A DNA stretch of 64,000 bases from Neokomagataea anthophila (GCF_018122595.1 NZ_JAGRQH010000001.1:434001-498000), one strand, 5' to 3'; positions 10,121 through 21,005 are shown, numbered from the stretch's first letter. The notes: a model not told the origin generated them from the sequence alone. Made by a program: numbers and translations.

Positions 10121-10256
10121 GATTTCCACAATCCTCAGTGGCCCAATCAAGACCCTAGCAAGGAGAAACACACAGGACGAGAGGTTGATGACTTGGAGAG
10201 TAGCGCCTTGGGCGCTAGAGAAGGAACGAACACATCACATGAACAGGATCATTCCC

Positions 10257-10508
10257 ATGAGCGATACGCCTCCCGACCGCCTCTGCGCCAGCCCCGACAG
10301 CCCTTTCTACAATGAAGAAGTCCTAGCTCGTGGCGTCGGTGTCCGCTTCAAAGGTGAAGAAAAGACCACGGTTGAAGAATATTGCATCAGCGAAGGCTGG
10401 GTGCGTCTCACCGTCGGTAAAGCAATGGACCGTAAAGGCCGCCCCATGACCCTGAAGATCACCGGCCCAGTCGAAGTCTGGTTCAAAGACGACAACACCG
10501 AATCGTAA
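10257..10508 (+). CDS. DUF3297 family small protein
   Basis: 83 residues, starting at the ATG of MSDTPPDRL with AGGA nine bases upstream; an in-frame ATG at 10239 is less likely. It is a compact beta-rich protein (GVGVRFKGEEKTTVEEYCIS; GWVRLTVGKAMDRKGRPMTL) matching the small uncharacterised family DUF3297, common in Proteobacteria. No function is known. It lies 25 bases upstream of the nucleoside hydrolase gene and is probably co-transcribed. Confidence 0.8.
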   Translation: MSDTPPDRLCASPDSPFYNEEVLARGVGVRFKGEEKTTVEEYCISEGWVRLTVGKAMDRKGRPMTLKITGPVEVWFKDDNTES

Positions 10509-10533
10509 TAAACAAAAAGAGAGAGCGCACTCC

Positions 10534-11487
10534 ATGGCTCCATTACCTCGCCGCATCATTATTGATACGGACCCCGGTCAGGACGATGCCGTCACCATTC
10601 TTCTGGCGCTTGCGTCACCAGAACTGACGGTAGACGCCATCACCACCGTTGCTGGTAATGTCGCCGTGGAGCAAACAGCGCGTAATGCCTGCGCCCTGCT
10701 GGAACTTGCACACCGCACTGATGTCCCCGTTTATGCCGGTGCGGCCCGCCCGCTCCGTAAAGACCCCATCTACGCGGCCAATGTCCACGGAGAAACAGGC
10801 ATGGGCGGCGCAAACCTGCCGCCCCCCACCCTCACAGCACAACCCCAACATGCCGTTGATGCCCTGATCGAACGCCTCACCCAAGCACATGACGACCAAA
10901 ACCCCATCACCCTCGTCTGCCTTGGCCCGCTGACCAACATCGCCACTGCTTTAACCCGCGCGCCTAACTGCGTGCACGGCATCGCACAGATCGTCGCCAT
11001 GGGCGGCGCACAGCGCGAAGGCGGCAACATCACCCCCACCGCTGAATTCAATTTCTTTGTAGACCCAGACGCCGCAAAAATTGTGCTCGCATGCGGGCGC
11101 CCCATCACATTGCTTCCGCTTGACGTCACACACCGCGCCATCGCCACCCCCAAGCGCCTCGCCCCCATCAGCGCACACAACACCCCCGTCAGCGCCATGG
11201 TCACTCGTATGCTCGGCGCAGAGGACCGCTTTGAGAAGCTGAAATATGGCTGGGAAGGCGGCGCACTGCATGACCCTCTCACCATTGGCTGGCTCTTGCG
11301 CCCTGATCTCTTCGCAGGGCGGGTATGCAATGTCGTCGTTGAATGTGACGCTCCCCTTTGCCTCGGCCAAAGTATTGTCGATTATTGGGCCGTTACATCA
11401 CGTACACCAAACGCTTTGTGGGTGGACGAGATCGACGCAGAGGCGTTTTATAGTCTTCTCGCTGAGCGTCTTGGCCGCTTGAAGTAA
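10534..11487 (+). CDS. Inosine/uridine-preferring nucleoside hydrolase
   Basis: 317 residues. The N-terminal DTDPGQDDA is the calcium- and ribose-binding signature of this family, and a later AEFNFFVDPDAA and GGALHDPL complete the usual active-site set. The enzyme splits ribonucleosides into base and ribose for salvage; base preference cannot be told from the sequence. AGAGAGAG precedes the ATG. It sits in a short unit with the DUF3297 gene. Confidence 0.92.
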   Translation: MAPLPRRIIIDTDPGQDDAVTILLALASPELTVDAITTVAGNVAVEQTARNACALLELAHRTDVPVYAGAARPLRKDPIYAANVHGETGMGGANLPPPTLTAQPQHAVDALIERLTQAHDDQNPITLVCLGPLTNIATALTRAPNCVHGIAQIVAMGGAQREGGNITPTAEFNFFVDPDAAKIVLACGRPITLLPLDVTHRAIATPKRLAPISAHNTPVSAMVTRMLGAEDRFEKLKYGWEGGALHDPLTIGWLLRPDLFAGRVCNVVVECDAPLCLGQSIVDYWAVTSRTPNALWVDEIDAEAFYSLLAERLGRLK

Positions 11488-11544
11488 ACCTCACTTCAAC
11501 CTCTTGGGATGGCTCGGCTCTTTCGATCTTTCGGAGTTTCGATC

Positions 11545-12786
11545 ATGGCTGATACATCCCCATCATCTGAAGATCGCTTCACCGTCGTCATTATTGGCGG
11601 TGGTGCGGCAGGCATCTCCATCGCGTCATTGCTGAAAAAGCACCGCCCGAACCTTTCCATCGCCATCATCGAACCCTCCACGACCCACGCCTACCAACCG
11701 GCATGGACCTTGGTTGGCGCTGGCGTTGTTCCCCTACGCAAAACCCTACGCCAAGAAGGCGGCCTCATTCCCCGTGGCGTCACATGGATCAGAGAACGCG
11801 CAGCCTCCTTCGCACCTGATGACCTCAGCGTCACCCTTGAAAGCGGCCGCACCGTCCAGTACCGCCGCTTGATCGTCTGCCCCGGCCTACAACTGGACTG
11901 GGACAAAATCGAAGGCCTCCCCGAAACCCTCGGGCGCAACGGTGTCACCTCCAACTACTCACGTGAAACGGCTGCCTATACATGGGAGTGCATCCGACAC
12001 TTGGATGGCGGCAAGGCAATTTTCACGCAGCCCCCTATGCCGATCAAATGCGCAGGCGCACCACAAAAAATCGTCTACCTCGCCTCAGACCATTGGCGCC
12101 AAGAAGGCTCACTACATAATACCGAAGTAGATTTCTGCCTCGCAGGGGACGCCCTCTTTGGCGTTGCCCACTGGGTCCCAACCTTACAGCGTCAAATGGA
12201 TTATTACGGCGTCAACGTTCACAAAAAAGAAAACCTCATCAAAGTCGATGGAGAAAAGCGCGAGGCAACGTTCCAAATCGTCGGAACAGAGGAAACCATC
12301 ACACGCAGCTTTGACCTGCTGCATGTCACCCCACCACAAAGCGCACCAGATTTCGTAAAAACCAGCCCCCTCGCCAATGCTGGTGGTTGGCTCGACGTTG
12401 ACCCCGCCACCCTGCAACACACCCGCTATGACACAATTTTCGGCGCAGGTGACGTCATGGGCACCACCAACGCTAAAACCGCCGCCGCCGTACGTGAGCA
12501 AGCACCAATCGTCGTTGAAAACCTGCTCGCTTCACTCGATGGCCGCCCACTCAAAGGCACGTATGACGGATACGGCGCCTGCCCCCTCACCGTGGCATAC
12601 GGCAAAGTCGTCTTGGCTGAGTTCGTATATGGCGGAAAAGTCGCCCCCAGTTTCCCCTATGACCAACGCAAACCCAGCCGCTTTGCATGGTTCCTCAAAA
12701 CGCAAGTCTTTCACCGCGTCTACTGGCACGGCATGATGAAAGGCCAAAACATCACTGTCAAACACCGCGTTAAATCAGGCTCTTAA
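11545..12786 (+). CDS. Sulfide:quinone oxidoreductase, type II (eukaryote-like)
   Basis: 413 residues from the ATG at 11545, which has GGAG nine bases upstream; an upstream in-frame ATG at 11509 lacks a good site. The FAD-binding GGGAAGIS is near residue 18. The two redox cysteines lie in PPMPIKCAGAPQK (C169) and YGACPLTVAYGK (C346). The surrounding words closely match the mitochondrial SQOR type rather than the classic bacterial type I. The enzyme oxidises sulfide at the membrane and passes electrons to quinone. No persulfide dioxygenase or rhodanese is adjacent, so a detoxification role is an inference. Confidence 0.85.
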   Translation: MADTSPSSEDRFTVVIIGGGAAGISIASLLKKHRPNLSIAIIEPSTTHAYQPAWTLVGAGVVPLRKTLRQEGGLIPRGVTWIRERAASFAPDDLSVTLESGRTVQYRRLIVCPGLQLDWDKIEGLPETLGRNGVTSNYSRETAAYTWECIRHLDGGKAIFTQPPMPIKCAGAPQKIVYLASDHWRQEGSLHNTEVDFCLAGDALFGVAHWVPTLQRQMDYYGVNVHKKENLIKVDGEKREATFQIVGTEETITRSFDLLHVTPPQSAPDFVKTSPLANAGGWLDVDPATLQHTRYDTIFGAGDVMGTTNAKTAAAVREQAPIVVENLLASLDGRPLKGTYDGYGACPLTVAYGKVVLAEFVYGGKVAPSFPYDQRKPSRFAWFLKTQVFHRVYWHGMMKGQNITVKHRVKSGS

Positions 12787-12793
12787 GCCAACA

Positions 12794-12822
12794 CCCCCCA
12801 CTTTCATTATCAAAGTGGGGGG
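12794..12822 (+). terminator. Strong GC hairpin after the SQR gene
   Basis: CCCCCCACTTT and AAAGTGGGGGG form an 11-bp stem around a 7-base loop, 8 bases past the SQR stop. No T-run follows, so termination may be partial. Confidence 0.65.
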
Positions 12823-12934
12823 ATTCATCATCCTTCTTGATCCACATCACTCTGGGTAAAAGACCTTTTTATAAAATAGTTTTTAAGAAAGACATTCGAG
12901 TCTTCCTAAAAACATCCCTCTCGCAGGGTAATAA

Positions 12935-14182
<1,248 letters not shown>

Positions 14183-14230
14183 TTTTTATTGATTTCATGA
14201 TGTGTACTCTGCAAATATTTCATCATAACA

Positions 14231-15151
14231 ATGCGAGTACACATCATGCTTACCAGCCTTGTATTTTTAATTATACTCCTTCTCATTATTGGAGCAATAC
14301 TACTTCTAAATGGCATTATCATCGTTCCAGGACGCATGGTCTATGTCTACGAGTTTCTCGGAAAACCGCAGCGCAAACCACTCAATAGCGGCCTCCATTT
14401 TATCATTCCTGTACTCAACCGCATTTCTTACAGAGTTTCCCTGCAACAAGAGCAGGTCGAAACCCTATCCGAAATCAAAACCAAAGATGACGTATTCATC
14501 GAAATCCGATGGGTCCTGCTCTACAGCGTCCGCGATGATTCTGATGCCGTCTTCAATTTTGCCTATAAAGTCTCAGAACCCGTCAAACGACTTGTCTTTA
14601 AAGTCGAAAATGAAATTCGCCAGATCGCCTCAACCATGACGCTATCCGAACTCTACTCACAGCGTAACGCCGTAGCCCGCCAAGTCATCGCTGACCAAAC
14701 GGCCGATGCCCTCGATTCTGGTCTCGATATTCATAACGTCACGATTGAGCAGCCCATGCCGCCAAAAGTGATCCAAGAAGCCATGAATAATAAACTCGCC
14801 GCCGTAGCGCGCAAAGACGCCGCACAGGCTGAAGCTGATGCCGAAATGGTGCGTCGCCTTGGTATCGCCCGTGCAGAAGCCGAAAGTAAAAAACTGCAAG
14901 GGGAAGGTATCGCCAATGAACGCAAAGCCATTGCTGCAGGCTTTGCCGAAGCCGCTGCCACACTCCGCGCGAGTATGACCGAAGTCAGCGAAGACGCCAT
15001 CCTCGCGCTCATGCTCAACGTCAATCAAAATGACATGGTCACCACCGCCAGCCGCACCGGCAAAGCCACCGTCATTTTCGTCCCTACAGACATGAACACA
15101 CAAAACATCACAGCCGCCAGCGCAGGACGTTTCATTCCAGCTGTGGATTAA
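14231..15151 (+). CDS. SPFH/Band 7 (stomatin-like) membrane protein
   Basis: 306 residues. One N-terminal membrane segment (about 8-30) is followed by an SPFH domain (VPGRMVYVYEFLGKPQR, then YRVSLQQEQVETL) and a long Ala/Glu-rich coiled coil (about 190-250). Members form rings or microdomains at the membrane and often act with a NfeD partner or a protease; none is adjacent here. Two starts are possible, 14231 or the internal ATG at 14246, and neither has a clear ribosome site. The role in this organism is unknown. Confidence 0.85.
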   Translation: MRVHIMLTSLVFLIILLLIIGAILLLNGIIIVPGRMVYVYEFLGKPQRKPLNSGLHFIIPVLNRISYRVSLQQEQVETLSEIKTKDDVFIEIRWVLLYSVRDDSDAVFNFAYKVSEPVKRLVFKVENEIRQIASTMTLSELYSQRNAVARQVIADQTADALDSGLDIHNVTIEQPMPPKVIQEAMNNKLAAVARKDAAQAEADAEMVRRLGIARAEAESKKLQGEGIANERKAIAAGFAEAAATLRASMTEVSEDAILALMLNVNQNDMVTTASRTGKATVIFVPTDMNTQNITAASAGRFIPAVD

Positions 15152-15189
15152 ATCCAAGCCGTTTTTATCTTAGATCGTGGTTAGTCTTG

Positions 15190-15547
15190 CTAAACGAAGT
15201 ATACCTCAACCCAACCGGATAATAAGTCCCTTCTTGTTCTCAAGCGATAGGAAGGGAAAAGGCTTCTAAACATGGCGTACGACCATGATACCAGCCTTTT
15301 ACACGGCATATGTTCGTTGACCCGCATCGCATCCGCCAAGAGACGTTTCAGACGGGTGTTCTCGTCCTCCAACACACACAGTTTTTTCACTTCCGAAACC
15401 TCAAGGCCTCCATAACGGGGTTTCCACTTATAAAACGTGGCATCACTCAATAGCACTTTTGCGGCAGAGATCCGGCATTTTCAGCCCCGCACCCTGCTTG
15501 TGTAGGACCTTGATAATCTATTCTTCCACACAACGACTGCGCTTCAT
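15190..15547 (-). pseudogene. Degraded IS3-family transposase OrfA remnant
   Basis: Read on the minus strand from an ATG at 15547, the start MKRSRCVEE is followed by a stop where the family has Gln, then by DLCRK. The frame shifts near 15456 and continues as ATFYKWKPRYGGLEV and LEDENTRLKRLLADAM, clear hallmarks of IS3/IS407-type OrfA. After LLADAM the match is lost. No OrfB or paired terminal repeats were found, so this is a dead fragment. It lies between the SPFH gene and the parS site. Confidence 0.8.
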
Positions 15548-15612
15548 AACCCTATCCAGCAAACTCCACTTCACAATGGCTACAGTTCCGGGAAGCACAT
15601 CAACCCCAACAG

Positions 15613-15628
15613 CGTTTCACGTGAAACA
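15613..15628. other. parS centromere-like site (intergenic)
   Basis: CGTTTCACGTGAAACA matches the conserved bacterial parS consensus at 15 of 16 positions; only the first base differs. It lies in non-coding DNA between the IS3 remnant and the ahpF terminator. The cognate ParB and ParA are encoded at 61248-62937. Confidence 0.85.
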
Positions 15629-15642
15629 CAGCGAGTTGAGAC

Positions 15643-15672
15643 AAAAAATAAGGCGGCTAAACAGCCGCCTTA
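15643..15672 (-). terminator. Rho-independent terminator of ahpCF
   Basis: On the minus strand, AAGGCGGCT and AGCCGCCTT form a perfect 9-bp stem with a 4-base loop, followed by a run of T (TATTTTTTG). It begins 27 bases after the ahpF stop. Confidence 0.9.
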
Positions 15673-15698
15673 CCTCCAACCTACAGACCAAATATGCC

Positions 15699-17255
15699 TT
15701 AAACAGGCAAACGAATGAGATAATCAAAGGCTGATAGAGACGCCTTTGCCCCCTCACCTGTGGCAATCACAATCTGCTTATACGGCACGGTCGTCGCGTC
15801 ACCTGCCGCGAACACACCCGGAACAGACGTCGCACAATGATCATTGATCACGATCTCACCATACGGAGAAAGATCCAGTGCGCCTTTCAGCCATTCCGTG
15901 TTTGGTAACAAACCAATCTGCACAAAGACACCATCCGCTTTAATCTCTTGGGATGCGCCATCAACATCGCGGTAAGTCAGACCCGTCACTTCCTTACCGT
16001 TACCCTGAATCTCAGCCGTCAGAGCATTGGTCAACACCGTAACGTTCTTCAAGCTATGCAGCTTATCTTGCAGAACCTTATCCGCCTTCAGTTGTGCACC
16101 GCGCTGCAACAGCGTGACGTGAGACACAATACCCGCCAAATCAATGGCCGCTTCCACACCGCTGTTACCACCACCAGCAACAACAACCGGGCGCCCCTTA
16201 TAGAACGGACCATCACAATGCGGGCAATATGCCACGCCCTTGGTCATGTATTCTTTCTCACCCGGCACACCAAGCTGACGCCAGCGAGCACCCGTCGCTA
16301 AGATAATCGTCTTAGAACGCAGGCTTGCACCGCTCTCCAAAACAATCTCGTGCAACCCGGTCTCATCCTGCTTTGGCACCAGCTTATTCGCACGCTGTGA
16401 CGCAATCACTTCAACATCATACTGGCGAACATGGGCTTCAAACGCTGCGGCCAGATGTGGACCTTCTGTTTCCTTTACGGAAATGAAGTTTTCAATCCCT
16501 GCCGTATCCATGACCTGACCACCAAAGCGATCCGCCACAATACCCGTACGCAAGCCTTTACGCGCCGCATACACAGCAGCCGATGCACCAGCAGGGCCAC
16601 CGCCCAAAACAAGCACATCAAATGGCGCAAGATCACCCAGCTTCGCCGCAGCACGCTCGACAGAAGACTCATCAAGCTTCGCCAGAATCTGCGCCACATC
16701 CATCCGACCAGATGAGAACGGCACACCATTCAGATAAACCTGCGGCACAGTACGAATACCGCGCTCTTCCACCTCAGCTTGGAAATCCGCACCATCAATC
16801 GCAATATGCTTAATCTTAGGATTCAGCACACTCATCGCATTGAGCGCTTGCACCACATCTGGGCAGTTTTGGCAGGATTGTGAGAAATACGTCTCAAACT
16901 GGAAATCACCATCCAGCGCACGAATTTGCTCAACTTGGTCTACATCGATCTTCGGTGGGTGCCCGCCAACTTGCAGCAACGCCAGCACAAACGATGTAAA
17001 CTCATGGCCCATCGGCAGACCACCAAACGCCACCTGCTCTTGCGAACCCGCACGGCGGATCACAAAGGATGGGCTGCGTGCATCTGTGCCTTGATCTGAA
17101 AAACTCACCTTGTCTGAAAGGCTAGCAACCTCTGCCAAAACATCACGAATTTCATTCGAACGCGCATCTGTTCCGAGCGTCGCTTCCAGAACGACATTCT
17201 CGCGCAGATAGTCCATATAGGCGCGCATCTGGGTTTTCAGGTCGTCCTGAAGCAT
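15699..17255 (-). CDS. ahpF: Alkyl hydroperoxide reductase subunit F
   Basis: 518 residues, normal length for AhpF. The N-terminal tandem thioredoxin-fold domain has the redox pair C128/C131 (SQSCQNCPD). Next is the FAD site ([19 protein letters not shown]) and the second redox pair C344/C347 (YCPHCDGPF), then the NADH-binding [14 protein letters not shown]. It passes electrons from NADH to AhpC so that AhpC can reduce peroxides. It lies 129 bases downstream of ahpC with a hairpin in between, and a strong terminator follows. Confidence 0.96.
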   Translation of the reverse strand: MLQDDLKTQMRAYMDYLRENVVLEATLGTDARSNEIRDVLAEVASLSDKVSFSDQGTDARSPSFVIRRAGSQEQVAFGGLPMGHEFTSFVLALLQVGGHPPKIDVDQVEQIRALDGDFQFETYFSQSCQNCPDVVQALNAMSVLNPKIKHIAIDGADFQAEVEERGIRTVPQVYLNGVPFSSGRMDVAQILAKLDESSVERAAAKLGDLAPFDVLVLGGGPAGASAAVYAARKGLRTGIVADRFGGQVMDTAGIENFISVKETEGPHLAAAFEAHVRQYDVEVIASQRANKLVPKQDETGLHEIVLESGASLRSKTIILATGARWRQLGVPGEKEYMTKGVAYCPHCDGPFYKGRPVVVAGGGNSGVEAAIDLAGIVSHVTLLQRGAQLKADKVLQDKLHSLKNVTVLTNALTAEIQGNGKEVTGLTYRDVDGASQEIKADGVFVQIGLLPNTEWLKGALDLSPYGEIVINDHCATSVPGVFAAGDATTVPYKQIVIATGEGAKASLSAFDYLIRLPV

Positions 17256-17340
17256 GGTTTTTCTCCCATTGTATCATCGGAAACAGAAGCGACAGCCGGT
17301 TGGTATTGTGTGGATATCGCTAAAACAAAAATACTGTGGT

Positions 17341-17366
17341 GGGTAGAGGCCCAAAAGCCCCTACCC
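17341..17366 (-). terminator. Hairpin between ahpC and ahpF (possible attenuator)
   Basis: GGGTAGAGGC and GCCCCTACCC pair over 10 bp with one mismatch. A T-rich stretch (TATTTTTGTTTT) follows about 10 bases later on the minus strand. Such a site would let part of the transcription stop, giving more AhpC than AhpF; that role is inferred. Confidence 0.5.
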
Positions 17367-17384
17367 CGATACTGACCGTAAGGA

Positions 17385-17948
17385 TCAGATCTTGCCAATC
17401 AGGTCGAGAGATGGCTTCAGCGTTTCTGAGCCTTCTTTCCACTTTGCTGGGCAAACTTCACCAGGGTGAGCCGCAACATACTGAGCCGCACGAACCTTAT
17501 CGAGCAGTTCCGTCGCGCTACGGCCTACGCCGCCAGAGGTGATTTCGATGTACTGAACCTTACCTTCTGGGTCGAGCAGGAAGGTACCACGGTCAGCCAT
17601 ACCAGCTTCTTCGATGTACACATCGAATGCCTTGGAGATCGCACCTGTTGGGTCACCAAGCATCGTGTACTTGATCTTGCCAATTGCTGGTGACGTGTCG
17701 TGCCAAGCCTTATGAGTGAAGTGCTTGTCGGTAGACACACCGTAGATTTCAACGCCCAGCTTGTCGAACTCAGCTTGATGGTCAGCGAGGTCTTCAAGCT
17801 CAGTCGGGCAAACGAATGTGAAGTCAGCCGGATAGAAGAAGAACACGGACCATTTGCCGCGAACGTCAGAATCCGTAACCGTCAAAAACTTACCATCACG
17901 GAAAGCATCAGTGCTGAAAGGAGCCAGCGTCGAGTTAATGCGAACCAT
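17385..17948 (-). CDS. ahpC: Alkyl hydroperoxide reductase subunit C (2-Cys peroxiredoxin)
   Basis: 187 residues. The peroxidatic Cys47 is in FTFVCPTE and the resolving Cys166 in HPGEVCPAKW, with the GDPTGAISKAF region between them. It reduces hydrogen peroxide and organic peroxides in the cytosol and is recycled by AhpF. AGGAG precedes the ATG. It is first gene of the ahpCF unit, with a candidate promoter and palindrome upstream (18008-18058). Confidence 0.97.
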   Translation of the reverse strand: MVRINSTLAPFSTDAFRDGKFLTVTDSDVRGKWSVFFFYPADFTFVCPTELEDLADHQAEFDKLGVEIYGVSTDKHFTHKAWHDTSPAIGKIKYTMLGDPTGAISKAFDVYIEEAGMADRGTFLLDPEGKVQYIEITSGGVGRSATELLDKVRAAQYVAAHPGEVCPAKWKEGSETLKPSLDLIGKI

Positions 17949-18007
17949 CAGAAAATCTCCTGCTTTGTCGCTCTACGTTTAGAGACGGGATTCTATGTCC
18001 CACAGAA

Positions 18008-18058
18008 TGAGAAAAACAGGAAACAGTTAGTGTCAATATGATTGATCGGTTTAACCGA
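18008..18058 (-). promoter_or_regulatory. Candidate ahpC promoter with upstream palindrome
   Basis: On the minus strand a perfect -35 TTGACA (18031-18036) is 17 bases from a weak -10 TTCTCA (18008-18013). Just upstream is a palindrome TCGGTT-T-AACCGA (18046-18058), placed where an activator would bind. OxyR is an obvious candidate because oxyR is in this window, but the palindrome does not match the E. coli OxyR box well. Confidence 0.45.
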
Positions 18059-18180
18059 ATAACGTTTTTTGAATGAAAATTTTTATCGATCAAACAAATA
18101 CCACCACCCCAGCGCACTCATGGACGCTCGAACGCTTCTCACCTACACTCAATATGTCATTACAAAATCAGGATAATGTC

Positions 18181-20301
18181 ATGAATACAAAGTCTTGGGT
18201 GCGCGCCGTTTATGCGCTCTCTTTTACCGCTCTCGCAGGCACACAAGCGCAAGCAGCAGCGACCAATCCCTTTTTCACCGCCAGCACATTACCTTATCAA
18301 GCACCCCGCTTTGACCTGATTAAAGACAGTGATTACGCCCCCGCTTTTGAGCGCGGCATGGCCGATCACATGCGTGAAGTCCTCGCGATTGCAAACAACA
18401 AAGCCGCGCCAACATTCGAGAACACCATTGTTGCCCTCGAAAAATCAGGCCGCTTGCTGGACCGCGTTCAAGAAACCTTCTTTGGTGTTTACCAAGCCAA
18501 CAGCAACCCCGCTCTAGATAAGGTCGAAAGCCGTGAAGCGGCCCGCCTTTCCCAACATTCAGATGAAATCAACCTTAACCCACGCCTCTTTGCACGCATC
18601 AAAACACTTTATGATTCACGTGCCACACTAAATCTGGATGCTGAACAAGCACAGCTTCTCGATGTCTATTATCAGCAATTCGTCCACTCTGGCGCAGAGC
18701 TGTCCAAGGGCGATAAAATCAAACTTCGCGCGATCAACACGAAGCTGGCAAATCTCGAATCCGCGTATCAACAAAAACTGATCGCCGCCGCACGTGATGG
18801 CGCTTTGGTTGTCGACTCGAAAGACGCCCTCGCAGGTCTGGATGATGGCAGCATCGCCGGTGCCGCTAAAGCCGCAGAAAGCCGCAAACTCGCTGGGAAG
18901 TGGGCCCTCCCTCTGCAAAACACCACGCAGCAACCTGCTCTAGAAGGCCTCAGCAACCGCGCCACACGCCAAGCTTTGTATGACCATAGCTGGAACCGCG
19001 CAGAACGTGGTGACGCGAACGACACGCGCTCAACCATCGCAGAACTCGCACAACTCCGCGCCCAAAAAGCAGCCTTGTTCGGCTACCCGAACTACGCCGC
19101 CTATACGCTCTATGATCAAATGGCCAAAACACCAGAAGAAGCCAATGGCTTCATGCAAAAACTGGTGCCCGCCATTGCCGCAGAACAGAAGAACGAAGTT
19201 AACCTTCTGCAAGATGCCATTCACCGTGATGGAGAGAACTTCTCTCTCATGCCGTGGGACTGGCAACGCTATGCCGAGCAGGTACGCCGCGAAAAATACG
19301 CCCTCAATCAAGATGACGTAAAACCCTATTTCGAACTCAAGACCGTACTGACTGATGGCGTCTTTTTTGCCGCAAATCAGCTTTACGGACTGACCTTCAA
19401 ACCCCGCACAGACATTCCCGTTTACCACCCGGATGTCATGGTGTTTGAAGTGTTCGACAAAGACGGCTCACAGCTTGGTCTGATGTATTTTGACTACTTT
19501 AAACGTGACACCAAATCTGGTGGCGCATGGATGTCGAACTTCGTTGGTCAATCCAAGCTGCTTGGCACAAAGCCTGTTATTTACAACGTCGGCAATTTTG
19601 CAAAAGCCGCGCCGGGTCAACCACAACTTATCACCTCTGATGACGTGACGACCATGTTCCATGAATTTGGCCATGCCCTGCACGGCCTGTTTGCAAGCCA
19701 GACATACCCGTCCCTCTCCGGCACTAGCGTTGCCCGTGACTTCGTCGAGTTCCCATCCCAGTTCAACGAAAACTGGGCTTTTGACCCGAAAGTTCTAGCG
19801 CATTACGCACGGAATTATAAAACCGGCGCCCCCATGCCCCAGGACCTCGTCGCGAAGATCAAAAAAGCCGCACGCTTTAACCAAGGCTACGCTCTGGGTG
19901 AAATCGTGGAAGCGTCTGAACTGGATATGAAGTGGCACAGCCTGCCCGCTTCGACCCCACGTCAAGACGTTGATAAGTTCGAGAGCGACGCCCTCAACAG
20001 CATGGGCCTAGACGTCACACACGTTCCGCCCCGCTATCGTTCAACCTACTTCCTGCATATCTGGTCCAACGGCTACTCCGCCGGGTACTACGCCTATCTC
20101 TGGACCGAAATGCTGGATCAAGACGCTTTTGCATGGTTCACGCAGCATGGTGGCCTCACCCGTGAAAACGGCCAGCGCTTCCGCGATATGATCCTGTCCA
20201 AGGGCCATACGATGGATTACGCCCCCATGTTCCGCGCCTTCTACGGCAAAGACCCCGAAATCGAGCCTATGCTCGCGCATCGCGGTCTGACGGCGCAATA
20301 A
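18181..20301 (+). CDS. dcp: M3-family peptidyl-dipeptidase, exported
   Basis: 706 residues from the ATG at 18181, which has GGA upstream and a clear signal peptide ending near TQAQA. A longer frame to 18073 has no such support. The zinc-binding motif HEFGH is at about residue 494, followed by the M3 words FPSQFNENW and RFNQGYALGEIVEASELD. The Dcp/oligopeptidase A type cuts dipeptides or short fragments from peptides; the signal suggests periplasmic action. It is transcribed away from ahpC. The 44-bp palindromic repeat follows its stop. Confidence 0.9.
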   Translation: MNTKSWVRAVYALSFTALAGTQAQAAATNPFFTASTLPYQAPRFDLIKDSDYAPAFERGMADHMREVLAIANNKAAPTFENTIVALEKSGRLLDRVQETFFGVYQANSNPALDKVESREAARLSQHSDEINLNPRLFARIKTLYDSRATLNLDAEQAQLLDVYYQQFVHSGAELSKGDKIKLRAINTKLANLESAYQQKLIAAARDGALVVDSKDALAGLDDGSIAGAAKAAESRKLAGKWALPLQNTTQQPALEGLSNRATRQALYDHSWNRAERGDANDTRSTIAELAQLRAQKAALFGYPNYAAYTLYDQMAKTPEEANGFMQKLVPAIAAEQKNEVNLLQDAIHRDGENFSLMPWDWQRYAEQVRREKYALNQDDVKPYFELKTVLTDGVFFAANQLYGLTFKPRTDIPVYHPDVMVFEVFDKDGSQLGLMYFDYFKRDTKSGGAWMSNFVGQSKLLGTKPVIYNVGNFAKAAPGQPQLITSDDVTTMFHEFGHALHGLFASQTYPSLSGTSVARDFVEFPSQFNENWAFDPKVLAHYARNYKTGAPMPQDLVAKIKKAARFNQGYALGEIVEASELDMKWHSLPASTPRQDVDKFESDALNSMGLDVTHVPPRYRSTYFLHIWSNGYSAGYYAYLWTEMLDQDAFAWFTQHGGLTRENGQRFRDMILSKGHTMDYAPMFRAFYGKDPEIEPMLAHRGLTAQ

Positions 20302-20323
20302 TAACCCTCCCCTGTCGGACCAT

Positions 20324-20367
20324 CCGGGCGCTGCCCGGACCCGGCAGGGATCTTGATCCCTGCACCC
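20324..20367. repeat. 44-bp double-palindrome repeat, copy 1
   Basis: Two adjoining hairpins: CCGGGC-gct-GCCCGG, then GCAGGGATC-tt-GATCCCTGC, 22 bases after the dcp stop. An inverted copy lies at 21473-21516, differing at only two bases that together keep the first stem paired. Probably a REP-like intergenic element or bidirectional terminator. Confidence 0.85.
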
Positions 20368-20447
20368 TTCTTATTGAGGTATGGTGTTATGCCCCGCTAA
20401 CCTGTTCTATCACTTTATAAAATATCCAAAAACGACACAATTAAAGG

Positions 20448-21005
20448 TCAATAAACTCCCGGCACCAAACGCCAGCTTTGTACACAATAATCGCTCCACT
20501 GCATTCTAAACACCTGTGCCAGCGCGCGTTCTTCAACGCGAATACGGTATAAAAAGGCTGCCAGTGCTGGAAGCATCATCAGCGCAATCGCACCCATATT
20601 TCCCATCAGCACGCCAACGCCCATCAACGTCAAAAGTGCACCTATATAAGAGGGGTGACGGATGAAGCGATATGGCCCTTCACGCAACAAGACTTGCTCA
20701 GAAGACAAAGCAACATCAACCGTAAACCAACGCCCTAAACGGTAAATAGCATACCAGCGTAATATCAGCCCTAAAAAGGCCAATACTGCCCCGAAAGCCA
20801 TAACAGCCTCCGTCTTAGGCAGCATCCACACAGGAAAGAACCTCTGGGCTTGGAATGCTGCGGATATGGAAACAGGCAATATAATCCAAAATAAGCGCAG
20901 CGTGCTTTGGTCACGGTTCGTTGTGTCTCCTGACCTACGCCGTAGAAGAAGGGCTATTTCCCCGAGCGAGAAAACAACCACAAAAAATATCGCTAAATTG
21001 AGCAT
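20448..21005 (-). CDS. Isoprenylcysteine carboxyl methyltransferase-like membrane protein
   Basis: 185 residues with about five hydrophobic segments. The C-terminal half has the ICMT/phospholipid-methyltransferase pattern EGPYRFIRHPSYIGALL followed by RVEERALAQVF. The family uses S-adenosylmethionine to methylate lipid-like acceptors, but bacterial members mostly have no known substrate. The gene and adjacent AT-rich DNA lie between two inverted copies of a 44-bp repeat. Confidence 0.8.
   Translation of the reverse strand: MLNLAIFFVVVFSLGEIALLLRRRSGDTTNRDQSTLRLFWIILPVSISAAFQAQRFFPVWMLPKTEAVMAFGAVLAFLGLILRWYAIYRLGRWFTVDVALSSEQVLLREGPYRFIRHPSYIGALLTLMGVGVLMGNMGAIALMMLPALAAFLYRIRVEERALAQVFRMQWSDYCVQSWRLVPGVY

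Noticed and set aside
9924-10256. Longer N-terminus for the DUF3297 protein
   Set aside because: It overlaps the divergent lipoprotein gene's start and the extra residues look like antisense translation.
11960-11969. CACGTGAAAC as a third parS
   Set aside because: Only one half of the 16-mer matches; it is explained by Ser-Arg-Glu-Thr codons of the SQR gene.
15190-15547. Intact insertion sequence
   Set aside because: A stop, a frameshift, loss of OrfB and no terminal repeats show that only a remnant is present.
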